Below, piece by piece: positions 17,716 through 19,038 of a stretch of DNA of 19,038 nt. Every line of letters begins with the position of its first letter. Position 1 is the first letter of the stretch. The DNA is from Pseudomonadota bacterium. Lineage in GTDB: Bacteria > Desulfobacterota > Desulfovibrionia > Desulfovibrionales > Desulfovibrionaceae. The position numbers were made by a program, and so were the translations under genes. The stretch spans positions 1-19,038 of the forward strand of contig JAEXRD010000166.1 in assembly GCA_023438245.1 (NCBI GenBank). The letters are read 5' to 3'. The notes beneath the pieces were generated by a model. That model saw only the letters and a list, made by a program, of their open reading frames with translations, did not search any database and had not been told where the DNA came from.

Positions 17716-18783
17716 CTATTCGTCGACTTCCGCGGGCTCGCCCGCGGCGGGGATGAAGGCGGGCGGGATCACGCCCAGGTGCTCCAAGAGCTTGGCCTCG
17801 ATCTGGCCGCGCAGCTCGGCGTTCTCCGTCAGCATGGCGCGGACGTTCTCCTTGCCCTGGCCCAGGCGCTCGCTGCCGAAGGCGAACCAGGAGCCGGACT
17901 GCTCGATGATCTTGTGCTCGATGCCCAGGTCGATGAGCTCGCCCTCGCGGCTCATGCCCGTGCCGTACAGGATGTCCACCAGCGCCTCGCGGAAGGGCGG
18001 GGCCACCTTGTTCTTCACGATCTTGATGCGCGTGCGGTTGCCGTAGGCCTCTTCCTTGTCCTTCAGGCTCTGGATGCGGCGGATGTCCATGCGCACGGAG
18101 GCGTAGAACTTCAGCGCGTTGCCGCCGGTGGTGGTCTCCGGGCTGCCGTAGCCGGTCATGCCGATCTTCATGCGGATCTGGTTGATGAAGATGACCACCG
18201 CGCGGGACTTGTGGATGGTGCCGGTGAGCTTCCGGAGCGCGTGGCTCATGAGCCGGGCCTGGCCGCCCACCTGGGTGTCGCCCATCTGGCCCTCCAACTC
18301 GGCCTGCGGAATCAGCGCGGCCACGGAGTCGATGACCACCAGGTCCACCGCGCCGGAACGCACCAGCAGGTCGGCGATCTCCAGCGCCTGCTCGCCGTAG
18401 TCCGGCTGCGAAATCAGCAGCTCCTCGGTCTTCACGCCCAGGCGGCGGGCATAGGCCACGTCCAGCGCGTGCTCGGCGTCGATGAAGGCCGCCGTGCCGC
18501 CGCGCTTCTGGCACTCGGCCACGATGTGCAGCGTCAGCGTCGTCTTGCCCGAGGATTCCGGGCCGTAAATTTCAGTCACGCGGCCCTTGGGCACGCCGCC
18601 CACGCCCAGCGCGATGTCCAGGCCGATGGAGCCCGTGGGAATCACGGGGATGGCCTGAAGCGCGGCCCCGTCGTCCATGCGCATGATGGAACCCTTGCCG
18701 AACTTGCGCTCGATGGTGGAGAGCGCCGTGCTCAGGGCCTCCTGACGCAGATCTTCCGGGCTGCTGCTGGGCTTCTTGGCCAT
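17716..18783 (-). CDS. recA: Recombinase RecA
   Basis: 355 aa, full length. RecA forms ATP-dependent filaments on single-stranded DNA for homologous recombination and triggers LexA self-cleavage in the SOS response. Visible: Walker A GPESSGKTT (74-82), the Walker B strand LVVIDSVAAL, DNA-binding loop 1 (EGQMGD), and loop 2 region (KIGMTGYGSPETTTGGNALKFYASVR). The latter has MTGYG in place of the more familiar VMFG, as I recall for Desulfovibrio-type RecA. The acidic tail ends EPAEVDE. ATG 18783 has GGAGG 7 bases upstream; an in-frame TTG at 18840 would add 19 residues with no family counterpart and would lie in the palindrome. No inteins or breaks. Confidence 0.98.
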   Translation of the reverse strand: MAKKPSSSPEDLRQEALSTALSTIERKFGKGSIMRMDDGAALQAIPVIPTGSIGLDIALGVGGVPKGRVTEIYGPESSGKTTLTLHIVAECQKRGGTAAFIDAEHALDVAYARRLGVKTEELLISQPDYGEQALEIADLLVRSGAVDLVVIDSVAALIPQAELEGQMGDTQVGGQARLMSHALRKLTGTIHKSRAVVIFINQIRMKIGMTGYGSPETTTGGNALKFYASVRMDIRRIQSLKDKEEAYGNRTRIKIVKNKVAPPFREALVDILYGTGMSREGELIDLGIEHKIIEQSGSWFAFGSERLGQGKENVRAMLTENAELRGQIEAKLLEHLGVIPPAFIPAAGEPAEVDE

Positions 18784-18825
18784 GGGGACTCCTCCGGGGT
18801 GCGGGTTTCGGGGCGCGGGGCGAAA

Positions 18826-18845
18826 CGTGATTGCGCGCAAACACG
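18826..18845. promoter_or_regulatory. 20-bp palindrome at the predicted recA transcription start
   Basis: CGTG-A-TTGCGCGCAA-A-CACG: nine of ten base pairs are symmetrical, with a perfect 10-bp core. It lies 43 bases before the recA ATG, immediately downstream of the predicted -10, where a repressor operator would act. The sequence is not a LexA box type I know well, so an SOS operator is only a suggestion. Confidence 0.5.
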
Positions 18846-18847
18846 GA

Positions 18848-18876
18848 CCGATACCAGATCATCCGGCGGTGGGCAA
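18848..18876 (-). promoter_or_regulatory. Predicted recA promoter
   Basis: On the minus strand TTGCCC (18871-18876) and TATCGG (18848-18853) are separated by exactly 17 bases. Both hexamers are imperfect. This predicts a start near 18841, inside the palindrome at 18826-18845, and a leader of about 58 bases. Confidence 0.4.
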
Positions 18877-18909
18877 CTGGCGCGGGGGCAGGGAGGCCGG
18901 ACAACCAGG

Positions 18910-18971
18910 CCAGGGGGCCTCGCGTCCCCTGGACCCCCGCGCCGGGGGGTGACGACCCCCCGGACCCGCGG
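18910..18971. repeat. Two tandem, related GC-rich hairpin units
   Basis: Unit 1 (18910-18941) has CCAGGGG / CCCCTGG arms with a 9-base interval, followed by ACCCCCGCG. Unit 2 (18942-18971) has CCGGGGGG / CCCCCCGG arms with a 6-base loop, followed by ACCCGCGG. Both share the plan of CCRGGGG arm, short loop, complementary arm, then ACCC and GCG. They abut with no spacer, which suggests duplicated, diverged copies of one intergenic repeat. There is no T-run, so they are not obvious terminators. Confidence 0.55.
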
Positions 18972-19038
18972 GTTGCCCGGTTCGTGAATCCTGGCAGCCA
19001 CGCCCCGGCATCGTGCAGGCCCCGACAAACATGCGCGC

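Noticed and set aside
18978..18994. GGTTCGTGAATCC resembling a tRNA T-arm
   Set aside because: The stem does not pair as a 5-bp T-arm, and no acceptor or anticodon arm is found nearby before the window ends.

Overview
The window is uniformly GC-rich and densely coding. It looks like a chromosomal segment of a sulfate-reducing deltaproteobacterium of the Desulfovibrio type (Desulfovibrionaceae/Desulfobacterota). The evidence is two monoheme cytochromes closely resembling Desulfovibrio cytochrome c553, placed beside a cytochrome oxidase cluster built like the cc(b/o)o3 oxygen reductase known from Desulfovibrio vulgaris, together with the character of RecA, AlaS, L13 and S9. This assignment rests on recognising families by eye; no database search was run.

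Left arm (10-5208, minus strand): a compact arsenic-resistance operon read right to left. Its order is arsR repressor, thioredoxin-type arsC arsenate reductase, an ArsP/UPF0718-type permease, a cysteine-rich DUF2703 protein, a membrane-anchored TPR protein, the Acr3 arsenite efflux pump, and finally gluQ, a tRNA(Asp)-modifying glutamyl-Q synthetase with no obvious link to arsenic. ArsR, arsC and the permease are joined by 4-bp ATGA/GTGA overlaps. A near-perfect 24-bp palindrome overlaps the predicted arsR promoter.

Divergent gap (5209-5400): the arsR operator/promoter on one side. On the other side is a predicted wrbA promoter followed by three successive inverted repeats in about 65 bp.

Centre (5401-12974, plus strand): a respiratory cluster of ten genes in one direction: wrbA, two tandem c553-like cytochromes, an SCO copper chaperone, oxidase subunits I, III, IV and II (II carries two fused heme c domains), ctaB heme O synthase, and a four-helix membrane protein with four helix-end histidines. 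No ctaA (heme A synthase) is present. Subunit I has the Tyr-Ser signature of A2-type oxidases. The inferred electron path is c553 to the two hemes c and Cu_A of subunit II, then to the binuclear centre in subunit I. This would be oxygen defence or microaerobic respiration in an otherwise anaerobic cell.

Right arm (12976-18783, minus strand): a rhomboid-family protease that meets the oxidase cluster tail to tail with one base between stop codons; the rplM-rpsI ribosomal operon, with a clear promoter and an intrinsic terminator; alaS; and recA. Upstream of recA (18784-19038) are a predicted promoter with a 20-bp palindrome at the expected transcription start and a pair of tandem GC-rich hairpins. 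I see no tRNA or rRNA genes, CRISPR arrays, insertion sequences, phage genes or obvious pseudogenes. Nothing is a clearly new defence-like system. The most unusual items are the b561-like protein, the accessory ars genes and the regulatory dyads.
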